Shown here: one piece after another, positions 1-6,464 of the stretch | Position numbering within the stretch: position 1 is the stretch's first letter | Layout of the letters: each line of letters opens with the position of its first letter | Translations under genes and position numbers: made by a program | Assembly (NCBI GenBank): GCA_946481695.1 | Contig: CAMLON010000039.1 | Coordinates: 1 to 10,806, forward strand | Reading direction: 5' to 3' | DNA: 10,806 bases | Source of the DNA: an uncultured Bartonella sp. | GTDB lineage: Bacteria > Pseudomonadota > Alphaproteobacteria > Rhizobiales > Rhizobiaceae | Notes under the pieces: generated by a model | The model's input: the letters and a program-made list of their open reading frames with translations, nothing else | Database searches by the model: none | Told to the model about the DNA's origin: nothing

Positions 1-2
1 CA

Positions 3-689
3 AAGGAACATAAGCGTATTTTTATGGTGGGGCATGTTTTGCGCTACCATCCGGCCTTTGAAAAATTGCTTGAACTAGTCAATGAAGGGGCATTGGGAGA
101 AGTGCGCTATATTCATGCCCACCGTCTCGGACTTGGCAAATTCCATACCGAAAGTGATGCACTTTGGGATCTCGCCCCCCACGACCTTTCAATGATTCTG
201 GCTATAACAAAATGTGAACCGTCGGAAATTCATGGCGAGGGCGCGGCGATTATCGATAATCTCTCCGATTTTGCTCATGTCCATATGAAATTTCCCAATG
301 GCATGCGCAGCCACCTTTTTGCTTCCCGCCTTAATCCCTATCGTGAACGGCGTTTGACGGTGGTTGGCACCAAAGCCATGGCCGTGTTTGATGATGTCGA
401 ACCGTGGGGAAGAAAGCTTGCCATTTACCGTTTCGAGGTTTGGCAGGACAATAATCAATGGGCATTTACCGCCGACGAGCCGGAATATATTCCGGTTGAG
501 GAAGCAATGCCGCTCACCCGCGAATTGCAGCATTTCCTGCACTGCATCGAAACCCGCGAAGAACCCCGCACCAATGGCGACGAGGCCATTGCCGTTCTGC
601 GTATTTTGACTGCCGGTAGTGTCCATCATAAAGCAAAGGAAATTGCTGGTAAAACGCAGGCAAAAAATAAAGATACGGCGAAGAAATAA
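3..689 (+). CDS. Gfo/Idh/MocA-family sugar oxidoreductase, 5' end missing (GnnA/WbpB-like)
   Basis: The frame is open from the first bases of the window, so the N-terminal NAD-binding Rossmann half lies outside; about 228 residues remain of a family that usually runs 310-350. What is visible is the substrate/catalytic half: the family segment VGHVLRYHPAFEKL, then DLAPHDLSMIL, whose His-Asp pair sits where the catalytic acid/base is found in this family, and a C-terminal helix region (ELQHFLHCIETREEPRTNGDEA) typical of UDP-sugar oxidising members. Family members oxidise the C3 hydroxyl of a nucleotide sugar to a ketone with NAD+. The aminotransferase gene follows on the same strand 125 bases later, so the pair probably makes a 3-amino sugar. 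Given that Bartonella and Brucella lipid A contain 2,3-diamino-2,3-dideoxyglucose, the UDP-GlcNAc 3-dehydrogenase GnnA is the likeliest role; a WbpB-like role on UDP-GlcNAc uronate is the alternative. The last ~20 residues are Lys/Ala rich and probably disordered. Confidence 0.85.
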   Translation, partial: KEHKRIFMVGHVLRYHPAFEKLLELVNEGALGEVRYIHAHRLGLGKFHTESDALWDLAPHDLSMILAITKCEPSEIHGEGAAIIDNLSDFAHVHMKFPNGMRSHLFASRLNPYRERRLTVVGTKAMAVFDDVEPWGRKLAIYRFEVWQDNNQWAFTADEPEYIPVEEAMPLTRELQHFLHCIETREEPRTNGDEAIAVLRILTAGSVHHKAKEIAGKTQAKNKDTAKK

Positions 690-814
690 TGTAAAAAGCT
701 GTTACATGCGTCATAGAACTTTGATTACATATTGTTCGTCTAAGGCGTTATGTTAGGCAAGCCGTGCCAGTGAATGATTCGGCCAGCTAAACAATTGATA
801 GCAACGGAGTGAAT

Positions 815-1933
815 ATGCAATTTATAGATCTTGGAGCGCAAAGGGCGCGTATTAAAGATAAAATCAATACGGCTATTGCCCATGTGATTGAAAGTGGCAA
901 ATATATTCTCGGGCCGGAAGTCGAAGAATTCGAAAAACGTATGGCCGATTATATCGGCGTCAAACATGTGATCGGCTGCTCGAACGGCACTGACGCATTG
1001 TTGATGCCGCTTATGGCTGAAAATATCGGACCGGGAGATGCTGTTTTCTGCCCAAGCTTTACATTTGCTGCAACCGCCGAAGTTGTTGCATTGACCGGTG
1101 CAGAACCGGTTTTTGTCGATATTCTGCCCGATACTTTCAATATGGATCCGGCAAAACTTGAAGAAGCCATTGCAATGATCAAAAAAGAAGGCCGCCTGAC
1201 ACCGCGGGCGATCATTCCGGTTGATCTCTTTGGTCTTCCTGCCGACTTTAGTAAAATTTCGGCAATTGCAGCCAAAGAAAACCTGTTTGTTATTGAAGAT
1301 GCAGCCCAAGCCATTGGCGGAAAACATGAAAATGCCATGTGCGGTGCTTTTGGTAATGTCGGCGCAACCAGCTTCTATCCGGCAAAACCGCTTGGCTGCT
1401 ATGGTGATGGCGGGGCAATGTTTACCGATGATGATGACCTTGCCGAACGTTTGCGTTCAATCTATTTCCACGGCAAAGGTTCATCCCAATATGACAATGT
1501 CCGCATCGGCTTGAACTCGCGTCTTGATACCATACAGGCCGCTATTTTGTTGCAGAAACTCGATATTCTTGAAGACGAGATGGAAAAACGCGCCGTTATC
1601 GGCAAACGTTATAGCGATGGTTTGAAAGACGTTGTCAAAACCCCGAAAATCGAAAAAGGGTCACGCTCTGCCTATGCCCAATACACAATCGTTGTAGAAG
1701 ACCGTAACGGACTTCAGGCGCACCTCAAAAATGCCGGTATTCCATCCATGATCTATTACATCAAGCCGTTGCATTTGCAGACAGCCTACCGGCATTTCCC
1801 GCAAGCCAAAGGCGGCCTGCCGGTTTCGGAACATGCAGCCGATCACGTTTTGAGCTTGCCAATGCATCCTTATTTGCCGGAAAGCGATCAGGACAAAATT
1901 ATCGGCTTGATCCGGGAATTTTGTGGCAAGTGA
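815..1933 (+). CDS. DegT/DnrJ/EryC1/StrS-family PLP-dependent sugar aminotransferase (GnnB/WbpE-like)
   Basis: A 372-residue protein of normal family length. It opens with MQFIDLGAQRARIKDKI and GKYILGPEVEEFE, as in WbpE/GnnB-type enzymes. The PLP site is complete: the SNGTDAL turn (about 57-63), VIEDAAQAIG with the Asp that contacts the pyridine nitrogen (about D162), and TSFYPAKPLGCYGDGGA with the Schiff-base lysine (about K191). The C-terminal half has the usual RIGLNSRLDTIQAAIL and LSLPMHPYL segments. The enzyme would transfer an amino group, normally from glutamate, to the 3-keto nucleotide sugar made by the upstream oxidoreductase, in the cytoplasm. I place the start at ATG 815 because GGAG at 806-809 sits five bases before it; the GTG at 809 overlaps that Shine-Dalgarno and is unlikely. 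Product UDP-GlcNAc3N for lipid A is inferred from the pair and the lineage; an O-antigen or glycan amino sugar remains possible. Confidence 0.9.
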   Translation: MQFIDLGAQRARIKDKINTAIAHVIESGKYILGPEVEEFEKRMADYIGVKHVIGCSNGTDALLMPLMAENIGPGDAVFCPSFTFAATAEVVALTGAEPVFVDILPDTFNMDPAKLEEAIAMIKKEGRLTPRAIIPVDLFGLPADFSKISAIAAKENLFVIEDAAQAIGGKHENAMCGAFGNVGATSFYPAKPLGCYGDGGAMFTDDDDLAERLRSIYFHGKGSSQYDNVRIGLNSRLDTIQAAILLQKLDILEDEMEKRAVIGKRYSDGLKDVVKTPKIEKGSRSAYAQYTIVVEDRNGLQAHLKNAGIPSMIYYIKPLHLQTAYRHFPQAKGGLPVSEHAADHVLSLPMHPYLPESDQDKIIGLIREFCGK

Positions 1934-1970
1934 GCAGTTGTTTGACAGTGTGAAAACAACGACTGCTCAC
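1930..1970 (+). terminator. Stem-loop at the aminotransferase stop codon
   Basis: GTGAGCAGT (1930-1938, containing the stop codon) pairs with ACTGCTCAC (1962-1970), and the stem can continue as TGTTT/AAACA past a three-base bulge. No T-run follows, so it may be a mRNA 3' stabilising structure rather than the terminator itself; the next hairpin does that job. Confidence 0.45.
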
Positions 1971-1994
1971 TATCAAAAATAGATTTGGTTTGAA

Positions 1995-2023
1995 GAAAGG
2001 CCGGTTTACCGGCCTTTTTCTTT
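1995..2023 (+). terminator. Rho-independent terminator after the aminotransferase, probably bidirectional
   Basis: A perfect 9-bp stem, AAAGGCCGG (1996-2004) and CCGGCCTTT (2009-2017), closes a TTTA loop, followed on the + strand by TTTTTCTTTC. It ends the amino-sugar transcript. Read on the minus strand it also has T-rich sequence after the stem, so it could serve a minus-strand gene ending near 2037. Confidence 0.85.
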
Positions 2024-2036
2024 CATGGTGACTGCT

Positions 2037-2171
2037 TTAAAAGTGCAGCTTTCTCCGGTTTGCCGCTTGAAGGCGGAGAATTATTGAAGAAAGCAATGCG
2101 AACGAAAGAACGACAATAGAGAAGAAGCCGATTTTGTTGTTCAGAAAAACCGGTTCATAAAAACAGACGGC
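2037..2171 (-). pseudogene. Possible 3' remnant of a membrane-protein gene
   Basis: On the minus strand, 44 codons are open without any ATG or GTG start and end in TAA at 2037-2039. The translation has a convincing end-of-membrane-protein look: a hydrophobic run IGFFSIVVLSFALLSSIIL followed by the positive stretch RLQAANRRKLHF. The bidirectional terminator at 1995-2023 lies directly downstream. An in-frame TGA at 2172-2174 blocks the 5' side, and further minus-strand frames continue to about 2457 without a start codon. I read this as a decayed gene or the shifted end of one; no family is recognised. A chance open frame is possible. Confidence 0.25.
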
Positions 2172-2532
2172 TCATGACAGGCTTATTCGCCGCCACAAAC
2201 GGGAAAATAACAAAATTTATTCGTTCCGGTCATGAGAGAAACAGTTTGGCACATTCGGGCAGTGACGGGAGGCAACAGGAAAACAAGCCAAACGCCGATA
2301 GTAAAACGCAAACGTCCCGTATGAAAGCGCAAACGTCCGTATCAATGCAGAAACGCCGATATGAAAGACAACAAAGCGATTTGGAAGAATGTCGGGCGGT
2401 AAAAATAAAGCCGGTAATCCGGTTTGTAAGCGGGCTTTGTAATCGGGTGTGGCGATAATTCACCGGTTCCAAGACGAATGTTCACACTGCCGGAACATTT
2501 TATTCAAGAAAAGGTGTTTCAAGAAAGTGCGA
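2172..2532. other. Spacer without a convincing gene
   Basis: Between the membrane-protein remnant and the permease terminator no frame has both a Shine-Dalgarno and recognisable protein features. A + frame of 94 codons (2174-2458) is low-complexity and polar, and contains the tandem repeat. On the minus strand a frame from about 2457 to 2219 is open but has no usual start codon. The stretch probably contains decayed coding sequence. Confidence 0.5.
2289..2371. repeat. Four degenerate 21-bp tandem units
   Basis: Units start at 2289, 2309, 2330 and 2351 (20, 21, 21, 21 bases) and share a (C)AAACGyCCGTA-like head; units 2 and 3 share CAAACGTCC(C)GTAT, units 1 and 4 share AAACGCCGATA, and units 2 and 4 share TATGAAAG. 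The period equals two helical turns, or seven codons if translated. No repeat family is recognised. Confidence 0.55.
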
Positions 2533-2561
2533 AAGCCGCCATTGATTGGTAATGGCGGCTT
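2533..2561 (-). terminator. Terminator of the purine permease gene
   Basis: AAGCCGCCATT (2533-2543) pairs perfectly with AATGGCGGCTT (2551-2561) around a 7-base loop, 29 bases past the permease stop codon. On the minus strand only a short TTT follows the stem, with an A/T-rich run on the other side, so efficiency is uncertain, but the placement is right. Confidence 0.65.
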
Positions 2562-2589
2562 AAAAAAAGCGGAATGCAGCCCGTATCGC

Positions 2590-3912
2590 TCAGAACACCC
2601 CGCCTTCAATCAAAAAGCGGATGATGAAAAGGAGAGCGATAATCCACGTTGCGGGATGCACTTCGCGCCATTTTCCCGTAATTGTTTTCAAAATAGCATA
2701 GCTGATGAAGCCGAAGGCAAGGCCGTTGGCGATCGAATAGGTAAACGGCATCAAAAGTGCAGTGAGTGCTGCCGGCACTGCTTCGACAATGTCGTCCCAG
2801 TTGATTTCGGCAAATTCGCGCATCATGAGACAAGCGACAAAAATCAATGCCGGCGCGGTGGCATAGGCAGGGATTGAAAGCGCAACGGGTGCAAAAAACA
2901 GAGCGAGCAGAAAGAACACACCAACGGTTATTGCCGTGAGCCCTGTACGACCGCCTGCCGCAACACCGGATGCACTTTCAACAAAAGCGGTGGTGGAGCT
3001 TGTACCGATCAGGGAGCCTGCAAGAATGGCCGTGCTATCGGCAAACAGTGCGCGGCCGAGATTATTGGGTTTATCGTCGGGAATAAGACCGGCGCGTTTA
3101 CCAACGCCGACAAGTGTGCCTGTAGCATCGAATATTTCAACCAGTACAAAAACCAGAAGCACATGGAAAATGCCGGTATGCAACACGCCCACAATATCAA
3201 GCTTTAAAAAGGTCGGTGCAACAGAAGGGGGAAGTGCAATTCCGCCCGAATGAACGAGCGCTTGAAAACTCTTGTAGCCGTCATCTGTAAAGATGAAAGA
3301 GAGAATTGTGACAGCGATAATACCAATCAGAATGCCGCCGCGTATTTTGAAAGCATCAAGCGCAACAATGATAAAAAGTCCGATACCGGCAAGCACAGGA
3401 CCGGCTTTGGTTACATCGCCAAGCCCCACCAGAGTGGCATCGTTATTGATGATAATGCCCGCACTCTGGAACGCCACAATAGAAAGAAACATGCCGATAC
3501 CGGCGCCAATGGCACTGCGCAACGACTTCGGTACGCCGGCAATCAGCCATTGTCTGACGCCGGTTGCTGTTAAAATAAGAAAGACAACGCCGGAAAGAAA
3601 AACCGCCCCCAAAGCCTGTTGCCAGCTATAGCCCATAGTAATGACAACCGAATAGGCAAAAAATGCATTGAGCCCCATACCGGGCGCCATGCCGATCGGC
3701 CAATTGGCAAGCAACCCCATGATGAAACAGCCGACTGCGGCAGCAATACAGGTTGCAACAAAAACCGCGCCCTTATCCATTCCGGCAGCTCCCAGAATGG
3801 TGGGGTTGACAGCAAGGATGTAGGACATAGTGAGGAAGGTTGTAAGACCGGCGCCGATTTCAATGCCGATGCGCGTATTGTTCGCTTTCAAGTGAAATAG
3901 TTTCTCAAGCAT
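2590..3912 (-). CDS. NCS2/AzgA-family purine (adenine/guanine/hypoxanthine) permease
   Basis: A 440-residue, strongly hydrophobic inner-membrane protein of the length usual for AzgA/PbuG/GhxP-type transporters (about 12-14 membrane segments). It begins MLEKLFHLKANNTRIGIEIGAG, matching the family start, followed by TTFLTMSYILAVNP. Family signatures are all present: GMAPGMGLNAFF (about 74-85), VEIFDATGTL (about 258-267) and GTSSTTAFVESASGVAAGG (about 303-321), segments that build the purine site and the proton pathway in NCS2 carriers. It would import purine bases by proton symport. It is a single-gene unit with a terminator just behind it. The only Shine-Dalgarno-like bases are AGGG at 14-11 bases before the ATG and an AGG directly adjoining it, so translation initiation may be weak. 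A minus-strand TATAAA (3987-3992) could be the -10 box. Exact base preference cannot be told from sequence. Confidence 0.9.
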   Translation of the reverse strand: MLEKLFHLKANNTRIGIEIGAGLTTFLTMSYILAVNPTILGAAGMDKGAVFVATCIAAAVGCFIMGLLANWPIGMAPGMGLNAFFAYSVVITMGYSWQQALGAVFLSGVVFLILTATGVRQWLIAGVPKSLRSAIGAGIGMFLSIVAFQSAGIIINNDATLVGLGDVTKAGPVLAGIGLFIIVALDAFKIRGGILIGIIAVTILSFIFTDDGYKSFQALVHSGGIALPPSVAPTFLKLDIVGVLHTGIFHVLLVFVLVEIFDATGTLVGVGKRAGLIPDDKPNNLGRALFADSTAILAGSLIGTSSTTAFVESASGVAAGGRTGLTAITVGVFFLLALFFAPVALSIPAYATAPALIFVACLMMREFAEINWDDIVEAVPAALTALLMPFTYSIANGLAFGFISYAILKTITGKWREVHPATWIIALLFIIRFLIEGGVF

Positions 3913-4110
3913 CCTGCCGATCCCTATTTGATCACCCTTTAAAGGTGGTTTTGCCGTTTTATTGCCGCTACCTGTCCGGCTTTACGTTTATACCATTTTG
4001 TCGGCTTTAGGCTACAAGGGGAAAAGTGTTCAAGGCAAACATATCGGCTTTGATTCACAGTTTTCTCGCGAATCATTGCTAGTTTCGGGCGGGGAAGAAC
4101 ATCTCGTCAC

Positions 4111-4151
4111 AAAAATGCGGCTGCACGCCGGTTGCGACCTTCGCATTTTTT
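4111..4151. terminator. Terminator-like hairpin upstream of the permease
   Basis: AAAAATGCG (4111-4119) and CGCATTTTT (4142-4150) form a perfect 9-bp stem around a 22-base GC-rich loop, with U-runs at the end on either strand. It lies 200 bases upstream of the permease start, so it could end a transcript from the right (the eipA side), end a + transcript, or sit in a long permease leader. Confidence 0.45.
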
Positions 4152-4257
4152 GAAAACAGTGCGCGAAAGTTTAAAGCTGGTTAGCTGAACAGAAGGATTT
4201 GATATTTTAAAATCCGGACCTTCGTAATTTTTAAACGCAAACTTCCCTGAAGTGTAA

Positions 4258-4373
4258 CAAAAGGCTCCATCGTCGGAAAACTGCCCCCTTCCGGCTTACC
4301 AAAAGGAGCCTTCGGGTGCGTTCGGTAAATCGCAAAGAGCTTCCGCTATGACATTTTCATAGCGCAGCGCTTT
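4258..4373 (-). ncRNA. Candidate structured RNA or operon 3' end
   Basis: Two strong stem-loops lie back to back. CGCTATGA/TCATAGCG (4344-4351, 4357-4364) with a 5-base loop is extended by CAAAGAGC/GCGCTTTG (4333-4340, 4366-4373). Next to it AAGGCTCC/GGAGCCTT (4261-4268, 4304-4311) encloses a nested CGGAA/TTCCG stem. Read on the minus strand the second stem ends in CCTTTTGTT, a terminator tail, while the + strand has none. This suggests a minus-strand transcript ending near 4256: either a small RNA or the far end of the eipA operon. It matches no RNA family I know. Confidence 0.3.
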
Positions 4374-4762
4374 GTCTTTTAAGCAATCGAACGCTCCTGA
4401 AATAACAGTCTGGTGGAATGTTATTCTAAAACCGTTTTGTGCAAAGAATTGAAGGCTTTCTGCTGATGGAAAGTTGGTATTCAGAAATAGCGAAACAAAA
4501 ATTTTCAAGAGCGGGAAAGACCACAACAACAAAATCGGAACGCTCCGGAAATCATCGAGCTTAAGCACAGTTCAAAGTTAAAATTGTTTCGAGCAAATAT
4601 TTGAAGGCATCTCGTAGAACTCGAGCTTTTGTTTGGAAACCATAAACAAAATAGTCGTAAGACTCACATGAAACAAGCTTCAGAGGGGTGATAAGGTGTT
4701 ATCTTTCTGAAAACGATTTTGTTATGGCTATTCCATATTATTTGCTTGTTTTTTGCGCGCCT

Positions 4763-5566
4763 TCAGCTTTTTTTAGCTTTTGTTGCGGTTTTGCGTTTTG
4801 CAGGCTTTTTAGGGGCAGAAGTTTTATTCTGTTGCTGTTTTTCTGCCTTCAGATCGTTTTTGATGCGGGCGGCGAGGCTCTTTTTGCCTCGAGCCTGTTT
4901 GACAAGGTCGGGAATGGGAGAAGATGCACCTTCGGATATTGCAACGTTAGCAGTAAATTTTGCCGCAGTATCCATGATCTCTTCGCGCAGCTTATCCATA
5001 TCGGCTTTGGTGATTTTGTTTTGTTGCAAGTCTTGTGTTGCTTCGGCAAGCTTGCTTTTTAAAGTTGCAACTTCATCTTCCAGACGTTTGATTTCGTCGG
5101 CCTCGATACGGTTTGCCGCTCGGGCTTTACGCTCTTCAATCAATTGGTCGCGAATTTCCTCCACGGTCTTTCCCTTATTACTTTCGAGTGTGGCAACAAG
5201 TTGTTTTTCGGTTTCAAGTTCCTCTTGCCCGTCTGCCAATTGTTCCGACAACAAGTTTGCGCGTTCATCGGCACCGCTCAGGCGCCAAAGCTCTTCTTTT
5301 GCGTGATCGAGTTCGCGCTTTTGATTTGCATATTTTTCGCTAAGACGCTCGAATTTTTCGTCGCGCTTGACGAGTTCCACTGCCTGTTTTGCACGCAAAA
5401 AATCTCTATCTGCTTCGATTTCGGTGAGTGAGAGCGGCACACCCTGCGCGATCTGTTTGCGGGCAAGATAAAGCGCGCGCCGCCAGATTGCCGGAGCAAG
5501 CAGGATAAGAACGAGTGTCGTGGCAGCTATGCCAAGAATGAAAAACAGTACCGACTGGATAAGCAT
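4763..5566 (-). CDS. Membrane-anchored coiled-coil protein of unknown function, eipA operon partner
   Basis: 267 residues in three parts. One N-terminal membrane helix (about 4-24, LFFILGIAATTLVLILLAPA) is followed by AIWRRALYLARKQIAQGVPLSLTEI, a juxtamembrane segment I associate with conserved hypothetical proteins of rhizobia. A long charged coiled coil follows (about 50-200, many E/K/R/L heptads with no glycine-rich breaks). The C-terminal tail (about 226-267) is Lys/Ala/Pro rich, like histone-H1 tails, and could bind nucleic acid, phospholipid or another polyanion. No enzyme motif is visible. The start ATG has GAGG six bases before it. The gene begins 27 bases after eipA on the same strand, so the two are probably co-transcribed, pointing to an envelope or morphogenesis role. 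The positive-inside rule would put the coiled coil in the cytoplasm; that is inference. Confidence 0.8.
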   Translation of the reverse strand: MLIQSVLFFILGIAATTLVLILLAPAIWRRALYLARKQIAQGVPLSLTEIEADRDFLRAKQAVELVKRDEKFERLSEKYANQKRELDHAKEELWRLSGADERANLLSEQLADGQEELETEKQLVATLESNKGKTVEEIRDQLIEERKARAANRIEADEIKRLEDEVATLKSKLAEATQDLQQNKITKADMDKLREEIMDTAAKFTANVAISEGASSPIPDLVKQARGKKSLAARIKNDLKAEKQQQNKTSAPKKPAKRKTATKAKKS

Positions 5567-5593
5567 AAAAGGCCTCGGATGCCCGACAAATGT

Positions 5594-6199
5594 TTAAAAC
5601 GGATTCCAGGTGGCGGCCGGGGTCAATTTCAGGTAACCGATATTGACCCCCAAACGTGCGCCAACACCGGTTCTGACCGGTACCAGAAGGATATTTCCTT
5701 TCTTAAGCACATGAAAGCCCACACCTGCAACAAAATAAGCAGAGCCGGAAATACCGGCATAACGTCCCCAGAGATTGTTGACGCTGTCAAGCTCGTAGAC
5801 GAGAATCATCAAGCGCGAGCCTTGTCCGCCAATATCCCAGCCGATTGTCGGCCCTTGCCAGAAAACCTTGTGATCGCCGACGTTTTTTGTGTAAAGCGTG
5901 CCTTCACCATAGGTAAGCCCGCCGATAATGGCGCCGGAACCTTCTTCGCCGAGGATATAACCGTTCGGCAATCCATATTTGGCAAATACTTTTTCGATTG
6001 CGGTGGCCATACTGCCGGCAGCATCGCCGAAAAAGCGATGTCCGGAATCGATAATTTCCTGAGCAGTATAGCGCCCGTTTTGCTGTTGGGACTGAGCTTG
6101 CAACGGGGTCAATCCGCCAGTTGCGAACAATGTTGTAAACAAAGCCAACGCAAAGAGAAAAACGACTTTACGCCACTGAATACGGATGGAACCGGTCAT
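5594..6199 (-). CDS. eipA: EipA, periplasmic envelope-integrity protein (DUF1134)
   Basis: 201 residues with a classical signal peptide: positive start (RIQWRK), hydrophobic core VVFLFALALFTTLFA, and a likely cut after LQA near residue 35. The mature part is the DUF1134 domain: YTAQEIIDSGHRFFGDAAG, then a glycine-rich beta region (GEEGSGAIIGGLTYGEG, WDIGGQGSR, VGARLGVNIGYLKL). In Brucella abortus EipA is a soluble periplasmic protein with a small eight-stranded beta-barrel; its loss causes envelope sensitivity and attenuation, and its transcription is activated directly by CtrA. The neighbourhood (chpT divergent, ctrA beyond) matches what I recall of Brucella. AGAGGTG lies about eight bases before the ATG. 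It heads an apparent operon with the coiled-coil gene. Biochemical activity is unknown. Confidence 0.9.
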   Translation of the reverse strand: MTGSIRIQWRKVVFLFALALFTTLFATGGLTPLQAQSQQQNGRYTAQEIIDSGHRFFGDAAGSMATAIEKVFAKYGLPNGYILGEEGSGAIIGGLTYGEGTLYTKNVGDHKVFWQGPTIGWDIGGQGSRLMILVYELDSVNNLWGRYAGISGSAYFVAGVGFHVLKKGNILLVPVRTGVGARLGVNIGYLKLTPAATWNPF

Positions 6200-6464
6200 A
6201 GTGTTTCACCTCTTCTGGTCACTCAATGGTTGGGTCTTTCATGATGTAAAGACCCGGTTTCTTCTGATTCTAACGGGCAAAGTTGTTTAAATTCTTAAAA
6301 ACCATAAAAACGCTTAAAAATAGGCGGGATAATTTGCAAAAAGCCAGAGAACGTGGGGATAAATGTAATTTACAACGGTTCATATTTTTTAAAGTTCCGT
6401 CCATGGAATCTTAAGGGTTTTGATTTAGAGCAAGGCCAAAACGTAGTTTTTGGAGTTTTTCATT
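6200..6464. promoter_or_regulatory. Divergent eipA / chpT promoter region
   Basis: 265 bases between two divergent starts, AT-rich in the middle. CtrA-like elements are imperfect: TTAA at 6287-6290 and 6295-6298 are four bases apart rather than the consensus seven, and TTAAAAACCAT (6295-6305) resembles a TTAACCAT half-site with an insertion. Further TTAA boxes lie at 6314, 6389 and 6411. Two GANTC methylation sites occur: GATTC 6266-6270 and GAATC 6406-6410. GGAG (6452-6455) sets the chpT start. Confidence 0.5.

Larger units (their letters stand above)
3913..4762. other. 850-base gene-poor spacer rich in stem-loops
   Basis: The left end should hold the permease promoter and leader. No convincing gene was found: a 63-codon + frame (3962-4153, TTG start) and a 90-codon minus frame (4296-4568, GTG start, no Shine-Dalgarno) look incidental, although the second ends inside a terminator-like hairpin. 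Stem-loops lie at 4111-4151, 4192-4223 (GGATTT/AAATCC), 4261-4311, 4333-4373 and 4627-4651 (TTTTGTTT/AAACAAAA). The last may serve the operon ending at 4763. I see no known riboswitch consensus, although a purine-sensing leader before the permease would be a natural thing to look for. Confidence 0.5.

Noticed and set aside
189..629. Minus-strand frames of 60-195 codons opposite the two amino-sugar genes
   Set aside because: They are shadows of strong coding sequence on the + strand, lack Shine-Dalgarno sequences and have Cys/His/Phe-rich, non-protein-like composition.
2449..3631. + strand frames opposite the permease, up to 142 codons
   Set aside because: They lie antisense to a complete, well-matched transporter, and no domain or start signal is visible.
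4296..4568. 90-codon minus-strand frame (MLKLDDFRSVPILLLW...)
   Set aside because: GTG start without Shine-Dalgarno, no recognisable features, and it overlaps the structured RNA elements; its stop inside a hairpin is intriguing but insufficient.
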